Source: Egbenema bharatensis
GTDB lineage: Bacteria > Cyanobacteriota > Cyanobacteriia > Elainellales > Elainellaceae
Assembly (NCBI RefSeq): GCF_048077055.1
Contig: NZ_CP182236.1
Span: 6,448,001 to 6,512,000 of the forward strand
Direction of reading: 5' to 3'
DNA: 64,000 bases
Of this stretch, positions 27,936 through 36,404 are shown piece by piece. The number at the start of each line of letters is the position of its first letter. Position 1 is the stretch's first letter. A program made the position numbers and the translations under genes. The notes under the pieces are model-generated. The model worked only from the letters and a program-made list of their open reading frames with translations, was not told where the DNA came from and ran no database searches.

Positions 27936-28097
27936 ACCACTGCCTGATAGCTGTAACTTTGAATTTTGCCATTAAGCAGAAAAATTGTCAGCACAAGGTT
28001 ACCGGGTTGACACCCCTCAGCGGTGAAGGCTTTGCAAGTACATAATCTCCAGCATTACTGATTAAACTGGTCAACATGACCGAGCTTGATCAAGGGA

Positions 28098-31000
28098 ATG
28101 AGCCATCAGACGAATTGGACGATCGTAACTGAATCAAATTTTGCCTGGGAACGAGATGCTCTGGAGTTTATCAAGAGCAGATTTCCTGACCATGCGCCGT
28201 TTCTAGCGTGGTCTAATTTTGAGTTTATTGCTACTGATGGCAGCATTAATGAAGTAGATTTGCTGGTGTTTACGCCCCAAGGATTTTTCTTAATTGAGAT
28301 TAAAAGTCGTCCTGGAAGATTGACGGGCGATCCGGGAACCTGGACCTGGGAAACCAACAGCAAGCCGTTTACTTATGACAATCCACTCTATGGAGCGAAT
28401 CGGAAGGCTAAAAAACTGCGATCGCTCCTGGAGCGTCAGCGGGCGTTCAGTCGCAAGGGAAAAGTTCCTTATGTAGAGCCGTTAATTTTTTGTTCCGCCG
28501 AAGATTTGAAGTTGGACTTGATAGGTATCGCTCGTCAGCGAGTATGCCTACGGGATCGAGAGCAGGAAGGAGAGACTCCGGCTCGTCATGGCATCATGGC
28601 AGCGATTTTACGGCGTGAGTGCCCTGGTTTGGAGCCTTCACCCCGCACACCTCACGATCGCCCAACCGCCAGACTCGTCGCGCAGGCAATGGAGCAGGCA
28701 GGAATTCGCCCCTCCCAAAAGTATCGCAAGGTGGGGGATTACGAGCTGGATCGGGTGATTGATGAAGGTCCTGGTTATCAGGATTGGGAAGCCACACATA
28801 CCCAACTCAAGAACACGAAACGCCGGGTTCGGATCTATCTGGTGCGGCAGGAGGCATCGGCTGACGATCGCCAGACGATTGAGCGAGCGGCTGAACGAGA
28901 GTTTCAAATCCTGGAAACCCTTCAGCACCAGGGAGTATTGCGAACCTATGGGTTTACCAGCTATGAGCTAGGGCCAGCCCTGATTCTAGAGCATGACCCC
29001 CAAGCATTACGGCTCGATCATTATCTCATCCAGCGCAAAGATACTCTCAGTGTCGATATCCGACTCGATCTGATGCGACAAATTGCTGAAGTGATGCGAT
29101 TTGCCCACGAAAAACGAGTGATCCATAGAGGTCTTTGTCCTCAGAGTATTCTAGTAACGGAACACCAGAAGGGCAAGCCCCAGATCAAGGTGTTTAGCTG
29201 GCAGTTAGGCTACCGGGCAGGCTCTTCCACTCCAGGTCGATCGCAGGAGGTTACGGCGACCTCCCATATCGATCGGTTGGTGGATGATATCAGAACCGCA
29301 TATATGGCTCCCGAAGCCCTGTCTGAAACCGACTTTATTGGGGAACATCTGGATATTTTCTCATTGGGTGCGATCGCTTTCCATCTGTTTGCAGGGCAAC
29401 CGCCTGCTGTCAATGGACTGGAACTGAATGAAAAACTGCGCGACACCCAGGGATTGCAAATTAGTGCGGTACTCAATGGCACTCCTGCCAGTTTGCAGAC
29501 CCTCATCCAGGAGAGTACCCACCCTGTTGTCGATTATCGGACGGAGCTGGTCGCTGGTTTTCTCAATGAGCTAGACCAGGTTGAGGAAGAGTTGACTGCC
29601 CCTGAACCCGAATTCATGGATAATCCCAACGATGCCAAACAGGGAGATTCTTTACCGGGAGGATTCACAATTCTCAAGCGGTTGGGGCAGGGAGCTACGT
29701 CGATTGTGTTTCTGGTTGAGCGAGATGGACAAGAGTTTGTCCTCAAAGTTGCTAACGATCCAGAGCATAATGAGCGGCTCCAGTCAGAATCTGAGACACT
29801 CCAGAAGCTCCGTCATCCCAACATTGTAGAATTTTGTGGACTGGCTCAAATTGGCAACCGTGTTGCATTTCTGATGCAGCCTGTTCTGGTACAGAAGAAA
29901 AAGGGCGATCGCCAGGTAGAAACCCTGAGCCAGCGATTACGGCGGGAAGGTCGATTGCACATTGACTTGCTCCAACGGTTTGGCGAAGACTTGCTCAGTG
30001 CAGTCAATTACCTGGATGAGCAGGGCGCAAACCATCGGGATATCAAGCCAGACAACGTGGTCATTGGTCAGGTAGGGCGCGGCGATAAGCTGCACCTGGT
30101 CTTGTTTGATTTTTCCTTATCTAAAACCCCATTAGATAATATTCGAGCCGGAACAACGGGTTATCTTGACCCCATGCTGCCGCTCCGCAATCCGCCTCGC
30201 TGGGATTTGCCAGCCGAACGCTATGCCGCAGCCGTGACGCTCTACGAAATGGCAACGGGAATCTTACCCGTCTGGGGCGATGGTAAAACCGATCCTACCC
30301 ATCTGGATTGTGAAGTCACGATTGATCCAGAGTTATTTGATGTCTCATTACGAGACACGCTCACCGACTTTTTTAGTCAGGCTTTTCAGCGGGAGCCAAC
30401 CGAGCGGTTTGATAACGCTGAAGACATGCTACGAGCCTGGCGGCACTGCTTTGAAGGCATTGAGGAACCCGGTCTTCTGCTTGCGCCTGAGAATGAAGCT
30501 GAACTACGGGATCTGCTCTCTGGTGCCATCCATGAAACTCCCATTTTAGAACTGGGATTGGGGACACGGGCGACAAATGCCCTCGATCGCTTCAATATTT
30601 TGACTGTGGCAGATCTACTCAAGACTCCTGCGCGGAAGCTTCAGAGACTACGGGGCATTGGTCATCAAACTCGACGGGAGATCTTAACTGCAACGCGCCT
30701 GCTGCGAAACCAATTGGGAACCCCTTTACTCAGCGATCTGGGCAATGTGGGTACGTTGGAGGATGAAACCGATACGCCGGTGGATGCGATCGACCCAGGC
30801 AAGCTCAGTGTGGATTCGCTCATTCAGCGGGTAACTCGTTTGAGTAAGAAAGATGAGGATTCCCTGCGTCCCACATTAGAGGCACTGCTGGGGCTGGATG
30901 ATCATTTTCAGGATGCCTGGCCGACCAGCGATGAGATTGCTCGGCATGTTCAACTGGTCCGAAAACGTACCGCTGAATGTGTGGGTAAACTGCAACAGCG

Positions 31001-32372
31001 GTGGTCGAGGGAACCTGCTGTAACCCGCTTACGCCATGACCTGCTCGACATCCTGAAGCGGGCAGGCGGGGTGATGTCGGAAGCGGAACTGGCGATCGCC
31101 ATTCTGATTGCCCGTGGGTCGATCCAGGATGATCAGCAGATCCGTACCCGGTGGGCGAGGGCAGCGTTGCGGGCAGCGGTTGAGGTGGAAGGCACGATGG
31201 TCAAACCTCGATTTGTGATGGAGCGGCAGGGCGATCGCATCTTAGTCGCCCAGACAACTGAGTTGGCAAACTATGCCTTTGAGTTGGGGAATGTGGCGGA
31301 TGAGATTGCTGATGAAGACCCGTTGCTGTCGCCCGATCGCACGATTCAGCGGTTGCAGGCGGTCAAGCTGGAGCCGGAATCTGTAACCGCTGAGGATCTG
31401 TCAGCAGAGGCAATCGTCTTCCCGGAAACCCAGTTATTACGATTGGCAGCGGCGGCATCCCGGCACGCAGCGGTATCAAGCCGTCAGGAGATCTATCCCC
31501 GTGGGATGGCAGCCGATCGGGCATTGCGACTATCGCAGGGGGCACTTTACGGGGTCAAAATGCTGACGGTGGAGCAGATTCGAGAACGGGTGAGCAGTCG
31601 CTATCCGGAGGCAGCTCCCTTGCCATCCCGTCCTCGGTTGGATCAGTGGGTGAGTGAGGTGGTGCCCGAACTGGTCTGGGATCAAACGGCGAATCATCAT
31701 CAGGGTTGCTATGTTAGTCGAGCCAGGGAAGGGGGGACGATGACGAGCAATTCGGCGATGTCTCGCTGGTCTACAACGACGGGAACCCTGGAGATGCAGG
31801 AAGTCACACCCGAAATTGCTGATGCCCGCCAGTTTGAGGAACGACTTCAGCGCAGTGTTAAGGAGGGGGCTTTTCTAGCCCTGCTGGTTCATCCCACCCG
31901 TTATCAAAAAGCAATGGAGGAGTTGTGTCACCGTTTCCCTTTGAAGCGAGTGGACTTTGAAGGATTGTTGATTGACCGGTTACAGCAGGTGGCGGCAAAG
32001 GCTAAGGTGAAGTGGGATCTGGTGCTACAGACCGATGCCACTCCTCACCAGGGCGACTGGGATAAGCTGATGTTGCTGGTCGATCGGGCAATGGTTGCGG
32101 TAGAAGCGGAGCTATCCAGTGCAGATCAGACGATTTTGCTGATCTATCCAGGGTTACTGGCACGCTATAACCAGATGACGCTGTTGGAACGCCTGCGGGA
32201 GAAGGTGGGACGGACTGATGGCATTCCGGGACTATGGGTGTTGTTGCCAAATGATCAACAGGCACTTATTGCTGGAAAAGCAGTGCCGTTGCTGAGTCCG
32301 GGGCAGCGGGCACGGATACCAGAGGGGTGGTTAGAGAATAAACACCGGGCAAATGGAAGAAGCAGGGTGTAA
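28098..32372 (+). CDS. pglW: PglW: NERD domain plus tandem kinase, BREX type 2
   Basis: A 1424-residue protein. Residues 10-130 form a NERD nuclease-related domain (NEVDLLVFTPQGFFLIEIKSR). A first kinase-like lobe at about 217-500 has HRGLCPQS and SWQLG where HRD and DFG should be, so it is probably a pseudokinase. A second lobe from about 522 is intact: LGQGATSIVF, VLKVA, HRDIKPDN near 645 and DFSLS. A helix-hairpin-helix-like LQRLRGIGHQTRREI follows, then a long helical tail. PglW is the kinase of Pgl/type 2 BREX phage defence. It opens the defence island and is divergent from the gene to the left. TTG 28086 is an alternative start. Confidence 0.88.
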   Translation: MSHQTNWTIVTESNFAWERDALEFIKSRFPDHAPFLAWSNFEFIATDGSINEVDLLVFTPQGFFLIEIKSRPGRLTGDPGTWTWETNSKPFTYDNPLYGANRKAKKLRSLLERQRAFSRKGKVPYVEPLIFCSAEDLKLDLIGIARQRVCLRDREQEGETPARHGIMAAILRRECPGLEPSPRTPHDRPTARLVAQAMEQAGIRPSQKYRKVGDYELDRVIDEGPGYQDWEATHTQLKNTKRRVRIYLVRQEASADDRQTIERAAEREFQILETLQHQGVLRTYGFTSYELGPALILEHDPQALRLDHYLIQRKDTLSVDIRLDLMRQIAEVMRFAHEKRVIHRGLCPQSILVTEHQKGKPQIKVFSWQLGYRAGSSTPGRSQEVTATSHIDRLVDDIRTAYMAPEALSETDFIGEHLDIFSLGAIAFHLFAGQPPAVNGLELNEKLRDTQGLQISAVLNGTPASLQTLIQESTHPVVDYRTELVAGFLNELDQVEEELTAPEPEFMDNPNDAKQGDSLPGGFTILKRLGQGATSIVFLVERDGQEFVLKVANDPEHNERLQSESETLQKLRHPNIVEFCGLAQIGNRVAFLMQPVLVQKKKGDRQVETLSQRLRREGRLHIDLLQRFGEDLLSAVNYLDEQGANHRDIKPDNVVIGQVGRGDKLHLVLFDFSLSKTPLDNIRAGTTGYLDPMLPLRNPPRWDLPAERYAAAVTLYEMATGILPVWGDGKTDPTHLDCEVTIDPELFDVSLRDTLTDFFSQAFQREPTERFDNAEDMLRAWRHCFEGIEEPGLLLAPENEAELRDLLSGAIHETPILELGLGTRATNALDRFNILTVADLLKTPARKLQRLRGIGHQTRREILTATRLLRNQLGTPLLSDLGNVGTLEDETDTPVDAIDPGKLSVDSLIQRVTRLSKKDEDSLRPTLEALLGLDDHFQDAWPTSDEIARHVQLVRKRTAECVGKLQQRWSREPAVTRLRHDLLDILKRAGGVMSEAELAIAILIARGSIQDDQQIRTRWARAALRAAVEVEGTMVKPRFVMERQGDRILVAQTTELANYAFELGNVADEIADEDPLLSPDRTIQRLQAVKLEPESVTAEDLSAEAIVFPETQLLRLAAAASRHAAVSSRQEIYPRGMAADRALRLSQGALYGVKMLTVEQIRERVSSRYPEAAPLPSRPRLDQWVSEVVPELVWDQTANHHQGCYVSRAREGGTMTSNSAMSRWSTTTGTLEMQEVTPEIADARQFEERLQRSVKEGAFLALLVHPTRYQKAMEELCHRFPLKRVDFEGLLIDRLQQVAAKAKVKWDLVLQTDATPHQGDWDKLMLLVDRAMVAVEAELSSADQTILLIYPGLLARYNQMTLLERLREKVGRTDGIPGLWVLLPNDQQALIAGKAVPLLSPGQRARIPEGWLENKHRANGRSRV

Positions 32373-32477
32373 CCATGAACCAATCCATTGAAATACACAT
32401 AGGTAGAGGCAATGCGTTTCATGTTGGCTACGTAATCGATGTGGCATGATTGGCGGTAGAGCTATTGAGCAAAGAAT

Positions 32478-32693
32478 ATGGCTACCTATCAAGATATTCG
32501 TCGCCAAGTTGAGGAACTGACCCCAAATGAGCAACTTCGTTTGCTGGAAGATTTAGCTGCAATAGTACGTCGCCGTATGGGTGACAAGCCCAAGCGCAGC
32601 ATTATGGAACTAGAAGGACTAGGAAAAGAAATCTGGCATGGGCTTAATGCTCAAGAGTATGTCAACCAGGAACGTGCTTCATGGAATGGTTAA
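32478..32693 (+). CDS. VapB-like antitoxin
   Basis: A 71-residue protein, MATYQDIRRQVEELTPNEQLRLLEDL at the start and ending LNAQEYVNQERASWNG. It matches the short antitoxin genes that precede PIN-domain toxins in cyanobacteria: helical N-terminus, toxin-binding C-terminus. It overlaps the PIN gene by 13 bp. It should bind and neutralise the neighbouring toxin, which is itself frameshifted. Confidence 0.75.
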   Translation: MATYQDIRRQVEELTPNEQLRLLEDLAAIVRRRMGDKPKRSIMELEGLGKEIWHGLNAQEYVNQERASWNG

Positions 32694-33122
32694 TTCAATT
32701 GCAAGGAAACGTTGTGGGCTTAGATACTGCACCACTCATTTACTTCATTGAACAGAATGAAGCATATTTGGAGCTTGTTCGTCCCTTTTTTAGGGCGATG
32801 AGTCAAGGCGAGTTTCAAGTTGTTACGTCTACGCTGACGCTGACAGAAGTTTTAGTCCATCCACTACGCTCAGGCAATGTAGAACTTGCTGACCAGTATC
32901 GTGATATTGTTTTTGACCAGGAAAACTTAAGCACGCTGCCTGTTTCTGTTGAAATTGCCGAAGGTGCAGCCCAGTTAAGAGCAACACGAAACTTGCATAG
33001 CAGTTGCAATCCAGATTGCAACTGCTATGCAAGGAGGTGCATCGTTCTTCTTGACGAATGATTCCCGTTTAACTACTGTCCCAGATTTGGAAGTTTTGGT
33101 TTTGGATGCTTTGCTGCCATAA
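32681..33122 (+). pseudogene. PIN-domain toxin (VapC-like), frameshifted
   Basis: Residues 1-108 are a PIN-domain ribonuclease: GLDTAPLIYFIE with the first acidic residue and TLTEVLVHP with the second. The frame then changes. The ATG-initiated reading ends at 33061 in unrelated residues. The neighbouring frame carries the expected C-terminus AIQIATAMQGGASFFLTND and ends LVLDALLP at 33122. The break lies in the left arm of a perfect 16-bp hairpin (32996-33029). The last catalytic acidic residues are lost, so the toxin is probably inactive. Confidence 0.8.
32996..33029. repeat. perfect 16-bp inverted repeat at the PIN frameshift
   Basis: CATAGCAGTTGCAATC (32996-33011), two-base loop CA, then its exact complement (33014-33029). 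The right arm encodes the conserved PIN sequence; the left arm replaces the residues that should precede it. Confidence 0.9.
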
Positions 33123-33154
33123 TCAATTTCCTCGTTACTACGGAGAGATGTGAA

Positions 33155-33550
33155 ATGATTGACCGCACCCAACTGCTGTCGGATCTGCAAGGGCTGGTAC
33201 GCAAGCTGGAGGAGGATTTGCAGAGCCGAACTGCATCGGTGGAGGTGCCGGAGGTGGAGAGGACGCTGCGATCGGAGTATGACCAGGCAAAGAAAGCAGA
33301 GCGGACGGCGCAGACGTTTAATCAGTGGGTCTCGGACTATAAGACCCAGATGGCAGTGGCATGGGTGCTGAGTGCGACTTTTGCTCGTTTTTTGGAAGAT
33401 AACGAGTTGGTGAGTCCGCCTCGGATATCGGGAAGAACCCTCACCCCCAGCCCCTCTCCCTGGGGAGAGGGGAGCCAAGAGGGGGAGGGGAGTGGGAAGC
33501 AAGCTTCTAATCCCCCCCTTCTCCCTAGGGAGAAGGGGGCGGGGGGATGA
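33155..33550 (+). pseudogene. pglX: pglX, N-terminal fragment
   Basis: The first about 95 residues (MIDRTQLLSDLQGLVRKLEE to NELVSPPRISG) are the helical N-terminus of the BREX type 2 methyltransferase PglX. The rest is translated MITE-like repeat, and the stop TGA lies inside the repeat. Removing 122 bp (33443-33564, between two ACCCTC hexamers) joins it in frame to the next fragment: PRISG-RTLQRSRDEHELYF. The stop overlaps the next ATG as ATGA, so the two pieces might be translated in a coupled way. Confidence 0.8.
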
Positions 33551-33553
33551 GGG
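33438..33553. repeat. GC-rich MITE-like repeat, copy 1 (in pglX)
   Basis: About 116 bp running from CCCTCACCCCCAGCCCC to GGGGGGATGAGGG. The two ends are imperfect inverted repeats (CCCTCA.../...TGAGGG) and each end holds its own hairpin (CCTCTCCC/GGGAGAGG; CTTCTCCC/GGGAGAAG). The same layout recurs at 36126 and 36725. It shifts the pglX frame. Confidence 0.8.
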
Positions 33554-36375
33554 CAAACACCCTCCAACGATCGCGGGATGAGCATGAGCTGTATTTTCGG
33601 CAGCATCCGGCGGAGAGCGATCGCGAGTATCTGCTGTGGGTGTTTGGGGAGTTGGCGAAGCTGCCGGGTGGGGCAGAGATTTTTGGTCAGGGTAATTTGC
33701 TGTGGGAGTTGCCGAATTGGTTAAGTGGCGATGCGGCGGGTGATATTCTCAGGTTTTTTCAAACGATTGACCCGAACACCGGGGCACTGGTGCATGACTT
33801 TACTGACCCAGAGTGGGATACGCGGTTTCTGGGGGATCTGTATCAGGATTTGTCGGAGGCGGCGCGGAAGAAGTATGCGCTGCTGCAAACACCAATTTTT
33901 GTGGAGGAGTTTATTTTAGACCGGACGCTGGAGCCTGCTCTGAATGAGTTTCAGGCGGAGTGGCAGGCGGGGCAGTTTCGGATGATTGATCCGGCTTGTG
34001 GCAGTGGGCACTTTTTGCTGGGATCGTTTGATCGGTTGTTGGGGCGCTGGTTGAAGAAGGAACCGGGAACGAATGCGCGGGTGTTGGCGCAGCGGGCGTT
34101 GGATGCTGTGCATGGAGTGGATGTGAATCCGTTTGCGGTTGCGATCGCCCGGTTTCGGCTGTTGTTGGCGGCGATGAAGGCAAGTGATGTAACGGCGTTG
34201 AGAAATGCGCCGAATTTTAAGCTGAATCTGGCGTGTGGAGATTCGTTGCTGCATGGGGAGGGGAGCCAGTTGGTGTTGGGGGATTGGGCACCGATGGCAC
34301 ACCATTTTAAGAGTGAGGATATTGAGGCACTGAATCGGATTTTGCAGGCGGGGCGGTATCATGCAGTGGTGGCGAATCCGCCGTATATTCTTCCTCAGGA
34401 TAAAGCACTCAATCAGGCATACCGCCAACGGTATGAAACCTGTCATCGCAAGTATTCATTAGCTGTTCCCTTCATGGAGCGTATTTTTCAATTAGCTGCT
34501 CCTAAAGGATTTGTAGGACAAATTACAGCAAACAGCTTTATGAAGCGGGAGTTTGGCAAGAAACTAATCGAGGTATTCTTTCCACAGGTGGATCTAACCC
34601 ACGTGATTGATACTAGTGGGGCATATATTCCGGGACATGGAACACCGACAGTAATCTTGTTTGGACGCAATCGAGAGCCAATAGAAAAAACAATTCGTAC
34701 AGTAATGGGAATTCGGGGAGAACCGAGTACGCCAGACGACCCTAAGCAGGGTTTGGTCTGGTCTGCAATCCTGAAACAGGTGGATGTAAAGGGATCGGAA
34801 AGTGAGTTTGTAAGTGTGGCGGATTCACAGAGAGAGTTGTTTCATAAGCATCCTTGGTCGATTGGAGGCGGTGGTGCAGCAGAGTTAAAGGAACAAATAG
34901 ATGCTATTTGCGATTCTCAGTTAAAAGATTTAGTAACAGAGATTGGATTCTTTGCAATTACAGGAGAAGATGAAGCATTTTCATTGCCTACTGAGGTTTT
35001 TGCACGCTATGGTGTGATTCTGTCGGCTGTTCGTGAGTTTGTTATTGGGGAGATAGTTCGCGATTGGGGAATTGAGCATAAGGACTCTTGTTTATTTCCG
35101 TACACAAATTCCGGAAAACCTGTTGAAGTCCCCTCCGCCAAGAAGTATTTGTGGGCTGTTAAATGCTTATTAAACTCAACTCTTTACTTTGGAAAAACTA
35201 AAGAAGAGCGAAGTATGAATTGGTGGGAATACGTTATTTTACTTTCTAGTAAGATATTCCCACCTTTATCGATCGCCTTTGCATTTGTTGCTACCCATAA
35301 CCACTTTGTTCTCGATCGCGGCGGCAAGGTTTTCAAACAATCAGCACCCGTCATTAAGCTCCCTGCCAGTGCTACCGAAGATGATCACCTGGCTCTGCTT
35401 GGTTTGCTTAATAGTTCTACAGCCTGCTTCTGGATGAAGCAGACCTTTCATGATAAAGGGGGCGGCGGTATTGGAGGTGGCTTAGCTACGGAAGGATGGG
35501 AGCACTTCTTTGAGTATGAGGGCACGAAGGCTAAGCAATTCCCATTTCCCTCAATTTATCCAGTAGAATTTGCTCGGAAATTGGATTATTTAGCAAGTCA
35601 AATCACTGCTCTAACTCCTGAGGAAGCATTAAAAGAGTTTCAACAGGTTTCAAATTCAGAACTTGATGAAATTTTGATAAGAAGTAGGGATAAACAAAGC
35701 TTTGCCTTTAGTCGCATTGTTTCATATCAGGAAGAACTAGATTGGGAGTGCTATCGACTCTATGCCCTTGTGGATGAAGATCTAACTTATCAAAAAGAAC
35801 CAATTTCAATTCAACTTGGTCAGCGAGCGTTTGAAATTATCATGGCTCGTAAGATAGCAGCAGGTGAGTTAGAAACCACCTGGTTTGAACGACATCGATC
35901 GACTCCTATCACCGAATTACCCAATCACTGGCCCGATGATTACAAGCAACTGGTTGAACGGCGCATTGAGTTAATTGAAACAGATAAAAATATTGGACTG
36001 ATTGAACAACCTGAATATAAACGGCGATGGAATACCGAACCCTGGGAATCTCAGCTTGAACGAGCTTTACAGAACTGGTTACTGAATCGTTTGGAAAGCT
36101 ACTTTGATCTCGATGGGCGAATGCGCCCTCACCCCCAATCCCTCTCCCTAGGGAGAGGGGAGCAAGAAGTGAGCGGAGGGCAAGCAGCGAGAGGGGAGCA
36201 AGAAGTGAGCGGAGGGCAAGCAGCGAGAGGGGAGCAAGAAGCGAGAGGGGAGCAAGCAGCGAGCAGAAGGCAAGCAGCGAGCAGAGGGCAAGCAGCAAAC
36301 GGAAAACAAGACTCCTCTTCCCCCCTTCTCCCTGGGGAGAAGGGGGCAGGGGGGATGAGGGCTACTCCCAACTAG
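33547..36375 (+). CDS. pglX: PglX, main methyltransferase fragment, BREX type 2
   Basis: A 942-residue fragment of an adenine-specific DNA methyltransferase. The SAM-binding motif DPACGSGHFLLG lies near residue 147 and the catalytic NPPY motif near 277. A target-recognition region (about 430-640) and helical C-terminal parts follow. In BREX, PglX methylates a non-palindromic site to mark self DNA. Here its ATG comes from repeat copy 1. Its last about 85 codons are translated repeat copy 2 (GEQEVSGGQAAR units), so the natural N- and C-termini are missing. Whether this piece is active is unknown. Confidence 0.85.
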   Translation: MRANTLQRSRDEHELYFRQHPAESDREYLLWVFGELAKLPGGAEIFGQGNLLWELPNWLSGDAAGDILRFFQTIDPNTGALVHDFTDPEWDTRFLGDLYQDLSEAARKKYALLQTPIFVEEFILDRTLEPALNEFQAEWQAGQFRMIDPACGSGHFLLGSFDRLLGRWLKKEPGTNARVLAQRALDAVHGVDVNPFAVAIARFRLLLAAMKASDVTALRNAPNFKLNLACGDSLLHGEGSQLVLGDWAPMAHHFKSEDIEALNRILQAGRYHAVVANPPYILPQDKALNQAYRQRYETCHRKYSLAVPFMERIFQLAAPKGFVGQITANSFMKREFGKKLIEVFFPQVDLTHVIDTSGAYIPGHGTPTVILFGRNREPIEKTIRTVMGIRGEPSTPDDPKQGLVWSAILKQVDVKGSESEFVSVADSQRELFHKHPWSIGGGGAAELKEQIDAICDSQLKDLVTEIGFFAITGEDEAFSLPTEVFARYGVILSAVREFVIGEIVRDWGIEHKDSCLFPYTNSGKPVEVPSAKKYLWAVKCLLNSTLYFGKTKEERSMNWWEYVILLSSKIFPPLSIAFAFVATHNHFVLDRGGKVFKQSAPVIKLPASATEDDHLALLGLLNSSTACFWMKQTFHDKGGGGIGGGLATEGWEHFFEYEGTKAKQFPFPSIYPVEFARKLDYLASQITALTPEEALKEFQQVSNSELDEILIRSRDKQSFAFSRIVSYQEELDWECYRLYALVDEDLTYQKEPISIQLGQRAFEIIMARKIAAGELETTWFERHRSTPITELPNHWPDDYKQLVERRIELIETDKNIGLIEQPEYKRRWNTEPWESQLERALQNWLLNRLESYFDLDGRMRPHPQSLSLGRGEQEVSGGQAARGEQEVSGGQAARGEQEARGEQAASRRQAASRGQAANGKQDSSSPLLPGEKGAGGMRATPN
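36126..36361. repeat. MITE-like repeat, copy 2, with internal minisatellite
   Basis: The same ends as copy 1, but expanded to 236 bp by tandem units between the two hairpins: a 36-base unit beginning GGGGAGCAAGAAGTGAGCGG twice, then shorter 18-20-base variants. It forms the left border of the DUF559 insert in pglX. Confidence 0.8.
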
Positions 36376-36404
36376 CAGGCAAACTCCGCCAAATTCCCAA
36401 ACCC

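Noticed and set aside
35909..36371. Minus-strand Leu/Ser/Pro-rich frames opposite the end of pglX
   Set aside because: They only translate the complementary strand of the minisatellite in repeat copy 2.
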